This document shows positions 54,546-64,000 of a stretch of 64,000 bases of DNA, one piece after another; the first letter of the stretch is position 1; the number at the start of each line of letters is the position of its first letter. Origin of the DNA: Circinella minor (Eukaryota; Mucoromycota; Mucoromycetes; Mucorales; Lichtheimiaceae). Where the stretch lies: assembly GCA_016758965.1 (NCBI GenBank), contig JAEPRB010000027.1, positions 124,001 to 188,000 of the forward strand. The letters run 5' to 3'. A program made the translations under genes and the position numbers. The notes beneath the pieces were generated by a model, which searched no databases, was not told the origin of the DNA, and saw nothing but the letters and a program-made list of their open reading frames with translations.

Positions 54546-56359
54546 ATGCTTCATTCCCAAAAGACAACTTATGCCATGACAACTATTCCACCACCATTTT
54601 ATGACCGTAAATGTTTATATATTTTTATGCTGTTTGATTTGTACACTAATGATTGTGTAGTTTTTCAGTCGTATTTTCAATCGACTACAGATCCGACTTT
54701 TAGAAATTTTATAGCCACCCATGAACAATCTATTGTCGCCTATTATGTGAAAGGTGAAGATCTCGCGTCTGTGTGGTCTACAAGGTATGGCAAAGCCCAA
54801 GCTTACTACTACAAAAATATTTTAAAGCGCACCCCACCAAAAATTGTTACGAAAAATGTCGATTTTGGCAAAATAGCTTATAAAATTCTTTCGGTAAGTG
54901 AGAAAAAAAGCAATTCTGCAAAGAGTGTTTTACTGATACTTCTATTCAGTCTGACATCCCAGCAGGCAAAGATGATAAAACGATATCGGAAAGCAATTTA
55001 AGCACTAGCAGCAGCAGCAGGACATCAAAAAATACTACGAGGAGCTGCAGAAGTGCGGCACCTGTCTCGTCGCTGTTCTTAGACAAATTTCGCACAATCT
55101 ATGAAAACATGATCGATGAAAAAAAGTGGACTCTGAAGACAGGGAAGGTTGTTGAAGATGAGATTTTCCGACATGGTATCCAATCCGAATTTGAAAAGTA
55201 AGTGTATTTTCGTACTAATACATAGCAAAATTACTGACTTTTATAGCATAGTTTATCCCATAGTTTTGTTATTGACCCGTTCGATCCACTGTGGAAAAGC
55301 AGGTTTACGAAAGATGAGATCGATGAAATTCGCGGACTCAACCCTCATATACTTCCACCATGTCCTGAAGATCTGCTCGATTACTTAAACCAGTATTCTG
55401 ACATTGTAAGCCCGTCTGTCTTTTTTTCTTTCCTTTTCTTATTTTTTTCTTACAATTTCATCTGGCAATTCATAGAACACATTGGATGCCCTCATAAGTC
55501 AAACCTGCAAACGCCGCTATGATTTTGATGAGGCTTTCGATCTTGAATGGGCCCAATTTTCTATCATTTCAGCATTACGACTTTTTCAAGGAAACTATTT
55601 TCCGCTCACAGACCAAACAGAAGCTGATATGATACGACGCATTTGGTCATTTATCGATACTGCATTTGACGATGTTAAACTGGATATAAGATGGTAAGAG
55701 TGAAAACCACATGTTTACCGATTAATCAATTGATTATTATATATATATTAGTAGTGAGAAGGAAAGCATTGCCAGTAGTCATAGGAGAAAAAGAGAACGA
55801 TCGACGAACGATCGAAAGAAACACGGCCACAGAACTGATTTATTATTTAAGTGCATCGAGGGAGAGCTTGGATGTGCTGAAGTTGGAAGAAAAGATGATG
55901 GAGATAACGGTACAAAAGAGTTACATGAAATGGGATTAAAATGTCCCAAAATGATGAAGGATCAACTGTGTCACTTGATCAAAGTAACTCGTCACCACGA
56001 ATATGATTTCGCTATTGCTGGATTTGTTATTATGGGTAAATGTTTTTTTGATGTAAGTTGTTGAAAGGGTCTCATTCCAGATTCTTCGATTGACTATAGG
56101 TTTGAAGCTTCGCGCTATGGTTCTAGATCGACCATCGACGTACATGTGTCGGATTCAAAAAACACCTGCTCTTTTTTTTCCAACCAATGTCGAGACAATG
56201 GGAGCCAAATTGGGAGCATTGCTGGCCTTAGTTTCCCAAGTAAAGCAACTTATTTGTAAAACCTTATCGTTAGTAAACGAACCCGCGCTGGTGGTAAGCC
56301 AAGGTTTTGACGATGTAAACCATGATGACGACTTGCCTTTTTGTCCGACCTCTCCCTGA
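54546..56359 (+). CDS. Multi-exon protein of an apparently lineage-expanded family, PD-(D/E)XK-like
   Basis: Exons 54546-54893, 54950-55197, 55264-55405, 55476-55693, 55752-56035 and 56100-56359 join in phase to give 499 residues. A Ser-rich linker (STSSSSR) precedes SSLFLDKFRTIYENMIDEKKW, VVEDEIFRHGIQSEFEK, NPHILPPCPEDLLDYLNQY, LTDQTEADMIRRIWSFIDTAFDD and the best-conserved block SEKESIASSHRRKRERS. Then HRTDLLFK...ELGCAEVG and GTKELHEMGLKCPKMMKDQL follow. The D-x(n)-E-x-G spacing resembles a PD-(D/E)XK nuclease core, as in many repeat-associated fungal proteins; this is inference. The N-terminal start (54546 or 54576) is uncertain. It sits between a tandem array and fold-back repeats. All five introns are intact, so it may be functional. 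Confidence 0.7.
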
Positions 56360-57639
56360 TCCGTTTTAAATGTCAAACATTCTTTTGAATTTTATCCTTC
56401 TTCCTTCCCCTTTTTTCATGAGTTATCATTTCTTCTCTATATTTTTCGGATTCTTTTTATACCTACTTTTCATGATATGATTTTGTATTCTTTAACACCA
56501 GAATCTGTTTATTGTTTTTTTCTTAACATCTTCATACCCTTTCTCTGTCAAACATTTAATCGAATGGGAAGCAAACTCGCCGAAATCATTTTAAGTATAA
56601 ACTAAAAACTACCATAAATCTCTCTCATTCTAACCCCAAAGCTTTCTTTGTCCAAAAACGTATTTCACTTTGCTCTTGATAACTGATTCAAAAACATTTG
56701 ATTGGATTTAGCTCAGAGAAAGATATACCTACTGTTATCCTCGATAGTGAATAGAGTTTATGGTGATTTACTACTATGCGACAAGTAAAAAATAAACGAG
56801 GTTTCCAATCTGAACATAACTTTAACTCTAAAATAGATGTCTTTTTGACACTTCTAATAATTTATAACTGTTTATTAGCACATACTATGATGTATGCAGT
56901 AGTTTAATTCCTCATAAGAAAACTAGTCGGGGGACTCATATTGTTAGAGTAGAGTTGAACGTGGATATGTATATTGCTATTATTCATTGACATAAAGAAT
57001 ATTACATACAGTTATTATAACGTAAACATAATACTAAACAACTGAGTTTTTAGAAATTTATGTAATAAAGGAAAAAAAGCTCAATTGGTGCAATAGGACC
57101 ACAACATTATTATCTTAGTGAAATCCGTTTTCTTTATGATATGTACATACATAAGCAAGAACAAGATATAAAAAAATATTGGTACTAATTTATGTATACA
57201 AGAATCGTTTTATCGACTCTAGCTCTGGTTCTGCAGATATTACATCAATTTCCTTAAAGCATTTATTTATTATAATCATGAATTGATTAATAGTTTTTGT
57301 GGCACACTATCTTATGGTACTCGATCTTACTTTATTTGGCTAAGAATAAAGTCTCACTACCCTACGTACGTATAGTAATGGCCATGAGTCATGATGCTAC
57401 TAAAAATATATTTACTTCAAAATCTGGAAAAAAAACAAGTGGTACACTCTCTAATATATATGTATATGATGTCATATATATATATAATACTAGATGTAAT
57501 GTACGTACCAAGCTATAACTCTCTTTCCTATTGTTAAGGATTGTTAGCATAAAAATCTTTGACCAACTTCAATAGGTATTAGCTACTGATAAATAAGGCT
57601 TGAATAATTCCTAACCGTAAGACAACTCATTTTCATTTA
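56360..57639. other. Gene-poor spacer
   Basis: AT-rich 3' flank with a CT-rich stretch (56395-56460). No coding region recognised. The frame 57297-57518 is unconvincing. Confidence 0.35.
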
Positions 57640-57811
57640 ATGCCTGAATAATGCCTGAATAATGCCTTGAATTTATTGCCTGAATAGTGCTTTAATAATG
57701 CTTTAAAATAGTGTGTGGATAAAGTACATGTTTTATATACATCAAGCATAATTCAGGCATTATTTTAAAGCATTAATCAAGCACTATCCAAATATTCAGG
57801 CATTATTTTTT
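57640..57811. repeat. Fold-back element built on the AATGCCTGAAT motif
   Basis: The left arm (57640-57711) contains TGCCTGAATAATGCCTGAATAATGCC and ATAGTGCTTTAATAATGC. The right arm (57745-57811) is its imperfect reverse complement (GCATTAATCAAGCACTAT; ATTCAGGCATTAT). About 33 bp of unrelated loop lie between. It could form a long hairpin, which is typical of small non-autonomous elements. Confidence 0.7.
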
Positions 57812-58699
57812 ATGCTGTGACGATGACCCGGACGAACTTGCAAAAAATTTCTAACAAATGATGACGCTAGTGATATCACCATGGAAACTGATCTTCTAAC
57901 CAACCAAAAGGGACGGAACAAACGAACATTCTCTGAAAGGAGCAATTCCCCTCCTATCTGAAACCACCCCCTACATATTAATTTTCCAAAGTAACAAACA
58001 AAGAAAAATAAGCAATTATGGCTAATCCCTCAATCAAACTAACACTGTTTCACATCACATATATCATGACACCAGCAATAAATCCAATTCTCACTTATAC
58101 CCCACCTAATTCATTTCTTTTCTAGTAGAAATCTGGTTATTTTCTCCCCATTATTTTTATACACGCTGGAACCAATATCACGTATATGGTCAACGAGCCT
58201 TTCCTAACTCTCACAGAAGTTCTTTAGGCTTTTCATTTTTGATAATACTCTCCTTTCCATATCACGTACATCTTCTTTTTGAAGATTCTTTCTCCCCACA
58301 CTACTTGTATTCTTATCTTGCCAGGCATGCCTTTCTCACATTAATTGCTACACCTGCTCCTGCACAACCAACATAATAATCGAATCCTTCTACTAATATC
58401 AGTTACCTTTCCCAACAAATTTTCTCTCTTTCTCTCTCTTTTACGTTCTAACTTAGCTTTAATATTGGATTTAGTTCTTTATACAGCATTTGTTTCCCTT
58501 CCTCTATATTATCATTTAGCTACTTTTCCCAATTCCTTATAGAGTTTTTTTCTGTACGTAGTCCCCCTTCTCCACGCCATTTTCCCTATCTCCCAATGGG
58601 GTTTTTTATTTTCTAATTTCTTTTCTGCCAAGTCTCAATCAATATGTCGTAACAGACGCTGGATTATGGGAGACATTAAATGAAAACCACAAATTTTCA
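57812..58699. other. CT-rich spacer
   Basis: Upper-strand pyrimidine-rich DNA (58130-58660) without genes. The frame at 58345-58542 is low-complexity. Confidence 0.35.
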
Positions 58700-59107
58700 A
58701 TGTATATTGCAAACTTCAGCAAGAAGTTGACTACATGAATCGAGTCGAAAATAGTTGTCAAAACTAATATTCCAATCGCCACGTAGCTTTAGAATTTCCA
58801 TGAGTTCATAAACTTCTTGAGAGCCAAAAATAGTCCATTTCTTGAAGAAGTTTTATCTCCATTCCTTCTTTGATCTTTTTCCAAGCTGCTTCATCACCAT
58901 AAAGATTATATGCTGCCGCCCGCCAACCACAATTACTATCACTCGCAGAACTGTACAGACCAGATACGTATTACACCTGCTTCTGAATCGAAGTTTAGTC
59001 GTCTTGTAAGATCATTGGGGCACCTGGGTAACAAACTTATTTCACGAAATAGCTTTTCTGTTTCAGGATCTTGAACAACTTGACCATCGGTTTGAATGAC
59101 GAACTTT
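58700..59107 (-). pseudogene. Remnant of an OTU-type cysteine protease domain
   Basis: Reading the minus strand, one frame gives FVIQTDGQVVQDPETEK...LPRCPNDLTRRL. A second gives the OTU active-site block SSASDSNCGWRAAAYNLYGDEAAWKKI, in which Cys of SNCGW would be the nucleophile. A third gives EVYELMEILKLRGDWN, NYFRLDSCSQLLAE and a stop. Frame changes near 58815 and 58962, plus the missing N-terminus, make it a broken copy. OTU domains of this kind are common in Mucoromycota mobile-element proteins; I infer that origin. Confidence 0.65.
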
Positions 59108-59224
59108 AAAAAAAGTGAAGTTAATTTACTGATCAATATATATATATATATATATAACTTCCTAATAGCAATCAAAATATACCTGAAATTATCTTTTTGG
59201 TGTTTTCTTTTTTCAAAGCGAGCA

Positions 59225-59358
59225 CTACTTTTTGGCTTTCGCGGCTTCCTTTACTTTGTTTCTCGCAATTTCACGTTTTTTTGTTAAGTGTGTCTGTCTA
59301 TTTCTTGCCTCTTCTCGCTTTTTTTCTACCGCGGCGTCTTCATTTGGTACTTCTTGTT
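59225..59358 (-). pseudogene. Basic coiled-coil fragment interrupted by the inverted-repeat element
   Basis: The minus-strand frame outside the element reads EQEVPNEDAAVEKKREEARNR and continues into KKREIARNKVKEAAKAKK, then stops at 59225. The Lys/Glu/Arg helix looks like the end of a larger protein cut off by the element that starts at 59359. It lies next to the OTU remnant and may belong to the same dead gene. Confidence 0.4.
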
Positions 59359-60030
59359 CACCACGGCTAAAATCAGTAATAGAAATAAATGGATTTCCAT
59401 GAATCTGCATGATCACTATTGACATGAATTTCTATGAAATGTGTCAGTTCATGGAGATCCATAGATCTATGTACGTAGAAGCATAGATATTCAGTCATAT
59501 CCATTACCTATTTATATACAGATTCATGTAGATTCATTAATGTATTATAACCTAGTTTTAAACGATATATATTTTACTTTATGAGCATACACATTATACT
59601 GCGGTTATAACATGGTAGAGACCACTTCTACTATATTATAATACGCACTCTGAATAATAAAATTTTCTTTTTGTGGGTCATTAACTATGTGAGATAATGA
59701 GAAAAGTACGTAGTAAAAGAAGTGTGTGAGAATACTACTTGTTCTCGTCAAACGATCATGGGTTCACAAAGTCTAAGTATGCAATTTCATAGATTATCAC
59801 TCATATTTGCAAAGGATGCATTTTCATTCATATTCATAGATATTTTTTTATAGATATTTGTTCAGTTTTATGTAGATTCATATATCATTCAGAGTCATAC
59901 ATTGTCACTCAGATTTGTTAATTTTTGTAATAGAGATTCATGGATTTATTTCTATGAAAATGAATGATTGTCTTTTTTCATTCATATTCATAGAGAATTA
60001 GGTAATTGCATGAAATTTTTAGCCGTGGTG
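59359..60030. mobile_element. 672-bp non-autonomous inverted-repeat element
   Basis: The ends are perfect 14-base inverted repeats, CACCACGGCTAAAA at 59359 and its reverse complement ending at 60030. Inside, the similarity continues for longer with gaps: AATAGAAATAAATGGATTTCCATGAATC on the left is mirrored by GATTCATGGATTTATTTCTATGAAAA near 59934. The interior has many short copies of ATTCATAGAT-like words on both strands and no open frame of note. A target duplication was not identified. It splits low-complexity and basic coding remnants. Confidence 0.75.
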
Positions 60031-60033
60031 ATT

Positions 60034-60360
60034 TTAATTTGTTTTCTTTTTTTTTATTATACTATCTTTTTGATTTTGATTTTCATCTTGTATTTTTTTG
60101 TTTTTACTTTGGACTACTTCTTTTATTAACTGTTCATTATCCATGGCACTATCGCTATCAGTTTCTGTTCTACTTCTGTTGTTGTCCTCATGACCAATAA
60201 TAGCAGTATTATTCATAATGTTATCGTTATTATCACTGTTGCTGCTATTGTTATTGTCATAACTGTCATTGTTATCGCTGTTGTCATGATCAATATCATT
60301 GTCATTGATGTTATTATTATTGTTATTCCTATTGTTCTTGGTGTTTGTACCTATAAACAA
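60034..60360 (-). pseudogene. Asn/Asp/Ser low-complexity coding fragment
   Basis: An open frame of repeated Asn, Asp and Ser with a Lys-rich end (KNKKIQDENQNQKDS) stops 3 bases before the inverted-repeat element. The left border shows an acceptor-like TTTATAG, so it may once have been an internal exon. Function not recognisable. Excising the element does not restore one clean frame. Confidence 0.35.
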
Positions 60361-60483
60361 TCAGTACGTACAATAATTATCAGTGGTTAGTAGATTCTTG
60401 ACATACATGTTCACTTATATAATATTCTAATTGATGTTAATAAAATAATTTTAGATGACTTACTGCGTAATTTTTTTACTATT

Positions 60484-60684
60484 CTTCGAGTATTACTAAC
60501 TATAAAAGGTGCTTTGCGATACTCCTTGCGGTAGCTTACAAATGTGCTAAAAGAAAAGAAGAAAAAAAAATCTCTATCAACTGTTTCTCGTCATTTTCGA
60601 TCATTCTATTTGAACCTTTTTTTTTTCGCCAGTAATAGTAATAACTATATCCAGTGTTTCTTTGCTATCGCCTTGGTTTAAAAT
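60484..60684 (+). repeat. Dispersed TTGCRGTAS element, copy 2
   Basis: Direct copy of 53046-53268, starting TTCGAGTATTACTAAC and ending TTTCTTTGCTATCGCCTTG. It lacks ~24 bp of the TTGCGGTA duplication and the left 55 bp found in copy 1. Confidence 0.75.
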
Positions 60685-61601
60685 ATTTTGATATTATAAA
60701 ATATGTAGTACATTATATAAATATTATTTTGTTCTTCCCAATTTGTTTTAAAACATAAATAAATTAATCTTGTAGTACATATTAATTCACAAGTTATTAG
60801 ATCTAAAGTCACTATATTATTGACTTAAATACATATATTGAGCAGTATACAATACAATACTGACATTACTAATATTTTATTATTAATTAAATAATAAATT
60901 ATGTTGCTATATAATGAAAAAGAATCTCAAAATATAAAGTTGCATGAAACAAAAGTAGCACCAGAAAAAAAAATCAAAGCTTTGAAGCAAAATCTTTCTC
61001 TCTCCTGGATTCAATCATTTAACTATTCAATAAGGCAATGAATTAGTCAAACGATTTACCTATTAAGCCATTCGAACCTTTGATTTTAATTAATTATATC
61101 AGATCATTGATACCGGACTTCTTTTCTCATGTGTTTCGCTTTGTAACTTATAATAGCATTTCCTCTTTAATAAATGGAATTCTAAAAACATAAGAAAAAT
61201 TAACAAAGTATTTGCCTAATAAAATGCTTTGTCTACATATAATAGAAAAGTTCATAGTAAATATATTCAATTATATCTATATTTGTGTGTGTTTTTTCTA
61301 GAAGCTAATTAATTTGATAATGATAAGAGCCTTAAAGCTGGTGAGCATATCACAACAGTATACAAAAGGCAGGGCTACTTCCAAAGATTTTAGTAGTATA
61401 AATGTGTCACTTCTTTTTTTTGGTACGTGTATGGGGGATAATATTTTTCAAAAAAATAATTTCATAATATACATAATGTATTTGCTGAACTGATAAAGGT
61501 CAAAATCTAAGAGTTTGGTATTAAATATTATTAAGCTCTGTATTATTAAATGTATACGTATTATTAATAAATTTATGATTCCATATTTTTTTTTAGAAAA
61601 A
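60685..61601. other. AT-rich spacer between element copies
   Basis: Very AT-rich, with ATTAATTAAATAATAAATTA-like runs. No gene or structured feature recognised. Confidence 0.35.
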
Positions 61602-61732
61602 ATACTGCATACAACTACTGCAAACTCCTGCAAGGAGTGCCGCAAAGCACTTTTTATAGTTAGTAATACTCGAGAAAATCCTGTCAGTTGTACGGAAAAT
61701 CCCCGGTGTTGTCCGACTACTACTGCAAAATT
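61602..61732 (-). repeat. Dispersed TTGCRGTAS element, copy 3 (inverted)
   Basis: The reverse strand carries TTTTGCAGTAGTAGTCGGACAACACC, CGAGTATTACTAACTATAAAAAGTGC and TTGCAGGAGTTTGCAGTAG. It matches the left part of copy 1 (52991-53120) in opposite orientation, with frequent single-base differences. Confidence 0.7.
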
Positions 61733-64000
61733 AAAGGTACCCTTGAATGCTGTTTCTAAATAAATGGCAACAATAATTATTGACGTTTTTATACCTCCCA
61801 ACATATTGTCTTAAACAGCGTTCTCACACATAAAGGAATATCACTAAAGGATTGTATATAATTAACATAAATAATTATACTGTTCTTTGGTTTCCAGTTA
61901 ATATAAAAGCGTTTATTTTAATTGCGATAATAATACTACGTAGTATTAGTTTCAGCTGGTTTAGAAAGAAGTGAGAAGGGCTGCGCTTATCATTTATATT
62001 CAACTGTCTAGTACAATTTGCTAGTTTAAATAGATTAGAATATGACATCATAGGTTTCTTGTCATAATACAACAATAAATAAATAAACAATGATATAAAT
62101 GCTGTTGAAGATTTACAATCAAAGCAATAACATCAAGTAGTTTTCATAGTCAATTTAATAAACTTATTATTCATCAGAATATTTATAAAAGGCTTAACGG
62201 GTTCCCGAGCATACTGCTATCTCATACTAATCAGGAACAATTGAACTGTCTATTTTTTTTTGTAACACTCAATCATATGATTTTTTTTACGTATTTACTC
62301 AATCAGTGTAACTCAAAGACCAAAGATCAAAAAAAAAAAATAGTATGTGTCATTATTAAAATACGTAATTGTTTTTTATTTCGATCTATTGTTACTACTT
62401 GTAAACATTTTAAATAATGGGTTGAAAAAAAATCGATAATTGAAATAATGATGCCGATAATAATTCTTTATAACGAATGACTCTTCATGTAAAGAAACAA
62501 AGTAAAAATTAAAAAGCAACTGCCAAGTCAAGATGAAAAAATGATTATTTTTAGAAATATTTTGAATGATTTCATTATTACTCTTTATGTCCAATAGCAA
62601 TAAATGTATTACTATTATTGTTATGTTATTAGAAGATAATAATAGAATGAATAGATTAATATATATGATTATAAATTTGTGTTTATAAATAATAGATATT
62701 AGTTGTATTTGTACTTAAAATATTAAATAAAAGCAACCATAATTTTGTCAAATGAAATAAACATATTTCATTATACGTACTAACAAAAATAAAAAAGTTT
62801 AAAGATAAATAATTATTCGCTTTGAACTAAAAAAGGACATTCGTTTTTCTTTGGTAGACTAAAAACGAACTTGATGATGACAATGATAAAAAAAAAAGCA
62901 GATTATATAACAGGTATAAATGATCAGGTGGCTAGAAAAGGAAATGTGTGCTACGATAATCGCTTCACTTGTTATTTCGGGTAAATGATTGAAAAAAGAG
63001 AATTATACAGTTATTATTGTTTGACTCTTCTTGTTCGACGTTCTAGGTTGGGGGGAAGATAAGGAGGCTAAGAGAAAAGAATACAATATTAGTACTAAGT
63101 TTAAAAATACAATACTTAATAAAAAATATTTCTTTTTTTTTCTATTAATTAGACAGAATAGTGTTTTTTTACATTTATCCGCTTACCGTGAGTAAATAAT
63201 TGATTTGCTACGGAATATAATACTTCTTACTGTTGAGGGAAAAAAACTTTACGTCTTTTTCTTTGTGTTAGTGTACCTAGTACCACGTCTTGGCCCCAGC
63301 GGTGGTAATCAAAGAGAGAAAAAAGAAAAAAAAAGGGGGGGGGGAGTGTTTCAAAAAAAAAAAAAATCGATAAAAATAATTATTAAGAAATACTTCCTTA
63401 TGAAGAATAGTTAACTATTTCTTTTTTCTTTTTTTCGACTTTTTAAAAAAACAATCGTTAAACGAATTAAAAAAACTATGTTTGTGGATGAATTAATAGG
63501 AAATGAACGGATGTAATGGTAGGAGATTGAGAAGTGAACGAGTTACGGATCGTATATGCAGGGTGTGTATGTTTATATATTTTGATGATATATTACAAAA
63601 AAAAAAATTCTTCCAAAAAATTTAGGCCCTAAAATATATTGAAATGGAATCTCTCCACTAGAGTATCCCCTAAAATAGAATTGTTCACTTTATTACACTT
63701 TCTATAAACTTTCTACTCTCTAATTGAGGCTCATAAAATAATGTACTACATTCAAAAAAAAAATTGGCGGGAAATCCAGTTTGACACGTGTTGCTACTCC
63801 GATGTGGGGGGAGGAGCAAGAGAATATAATGCGCATATGTCAAAAAAGAAGTCCGTTCACATTGCTTATGGCTAAAAACGTGAAATTTCGGAACCAAACA
63901 AACAAACTGTTGCAAATCGTTTCTTTTTTTTTTTTTGAAAAAAAAAAGACCAATGGGTGGAAACCACAACAAAGCAAAAAAAAAAAAAAACCATGGCAAC
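61733..64000. other. Gene-poor right edge
   Basis: AT-rich DNA without supportable coding sequence. Noted: A-runs near 62328-62340 and 63352-63366, a G-run at 63335-63344, and a GC-richer segment (63760-63900) that looks like a promoter of a gene outside the window. Confidence 0.35.
63764..63774 (+). promoter_or_regulatory. E2F-like site TTGGCGGGAAA
   Basis: The 11 bases match the classical E2F/DP consensus. They lie in a locally GC-richer stretch near the window end, followed by GACACGTGTTGC with a CACGTG E-box core (63783-63788). No gene on this side is visible, so the target would be to the right. Confidence 0.35.

Noticed and set aside
54607..54668. Possible intron in the first exon of the gene at 54546 (GTAAATG...TTTTCAG)
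   Set aside because: Splicing it out shifts the frame to an early stop; the unspliced frame is open.
61448..61804. 118-codon minus-strand frame
   Set aside because: It lies across copy 3 of the dispersed repeat and has no coding character.

Overview
The window is nuclear DNA from an early-diverging filamentous fungus, most likely Mucoromycota (Mucorales-like). The reasons are strong AT richness, genes cut by many short GT-AG introns with GTAAGT-type donors and TA-rich bodies, and fungal proteins such as proteinase-K-like subtilisin, Siw14, Cdc73, Rpl7 and eEF2. Long T/A homopolymers and (TA)n runs are common, and an OTU-protease remnant of the kind seen in mobile elements is present. I recognise no tRNA, rRNA or CRISPR array. 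Most coordinates come from hand splicing. I checked that exon phases join and that the spliced frame is open, and I flag the genes where they do not join.

Left part (1-12 kb): a secreted subtilisin; RPL7 with a box C/D snoRNA inside a GC-AG intron; a small secreted cysteine protein; and a secreted GH51 arabinofuranosidase with a 7-nt microexon and a broken exon junction at its expected nucleophile.

Middle part (13-44 kb): a dense housekeeping block. It holds a stand-alone ZnF-UBP protein head to head with CDC73, a secreted S41-type peptidase, an MMTAG2-like SR-rich nuclear protein head to head with a Siw14 phosphatase, a membrane-anchored kelch protein, the BCKDH E1-beta subunit, and a Cid1/TUT-type nucleotidyltransferase head to head with MLH1. 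The last pair shares a promoter carrying an ACGCGT box. A small polyQ protein, a paralogue of the cysteine protein, a nucleotide-sugar transporter and eEF2 follow.

Right part (45-64 kb): two MFS transporters (one monocarboxylate-like, one Dal5/ACS-like), then gene-poor DNA rich in repeats. These include a dispersed TTGCRGTAS element in three copies, a ~162-bp tandem array, a multi-exon gene that looks like a lineage-expanded PD-(D/E)XK-like family, a fold-back element, an OTU pseudogene and a 672-bp inverted-repeat element. Codon use separates RPL7 and eEF2 (C/G-ending, translationally optimised) from all other genes (A/T-ending).

The most interesting items are the RPL7 snoRNA in its GC-AG intron, the two unannotated paralogous secreted cysteine proteins 29 kb apart, and the microexon and junction anomalies of the GH51 gene. 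The repeat-rich arm with its spliced orphan-like gene also stands out.
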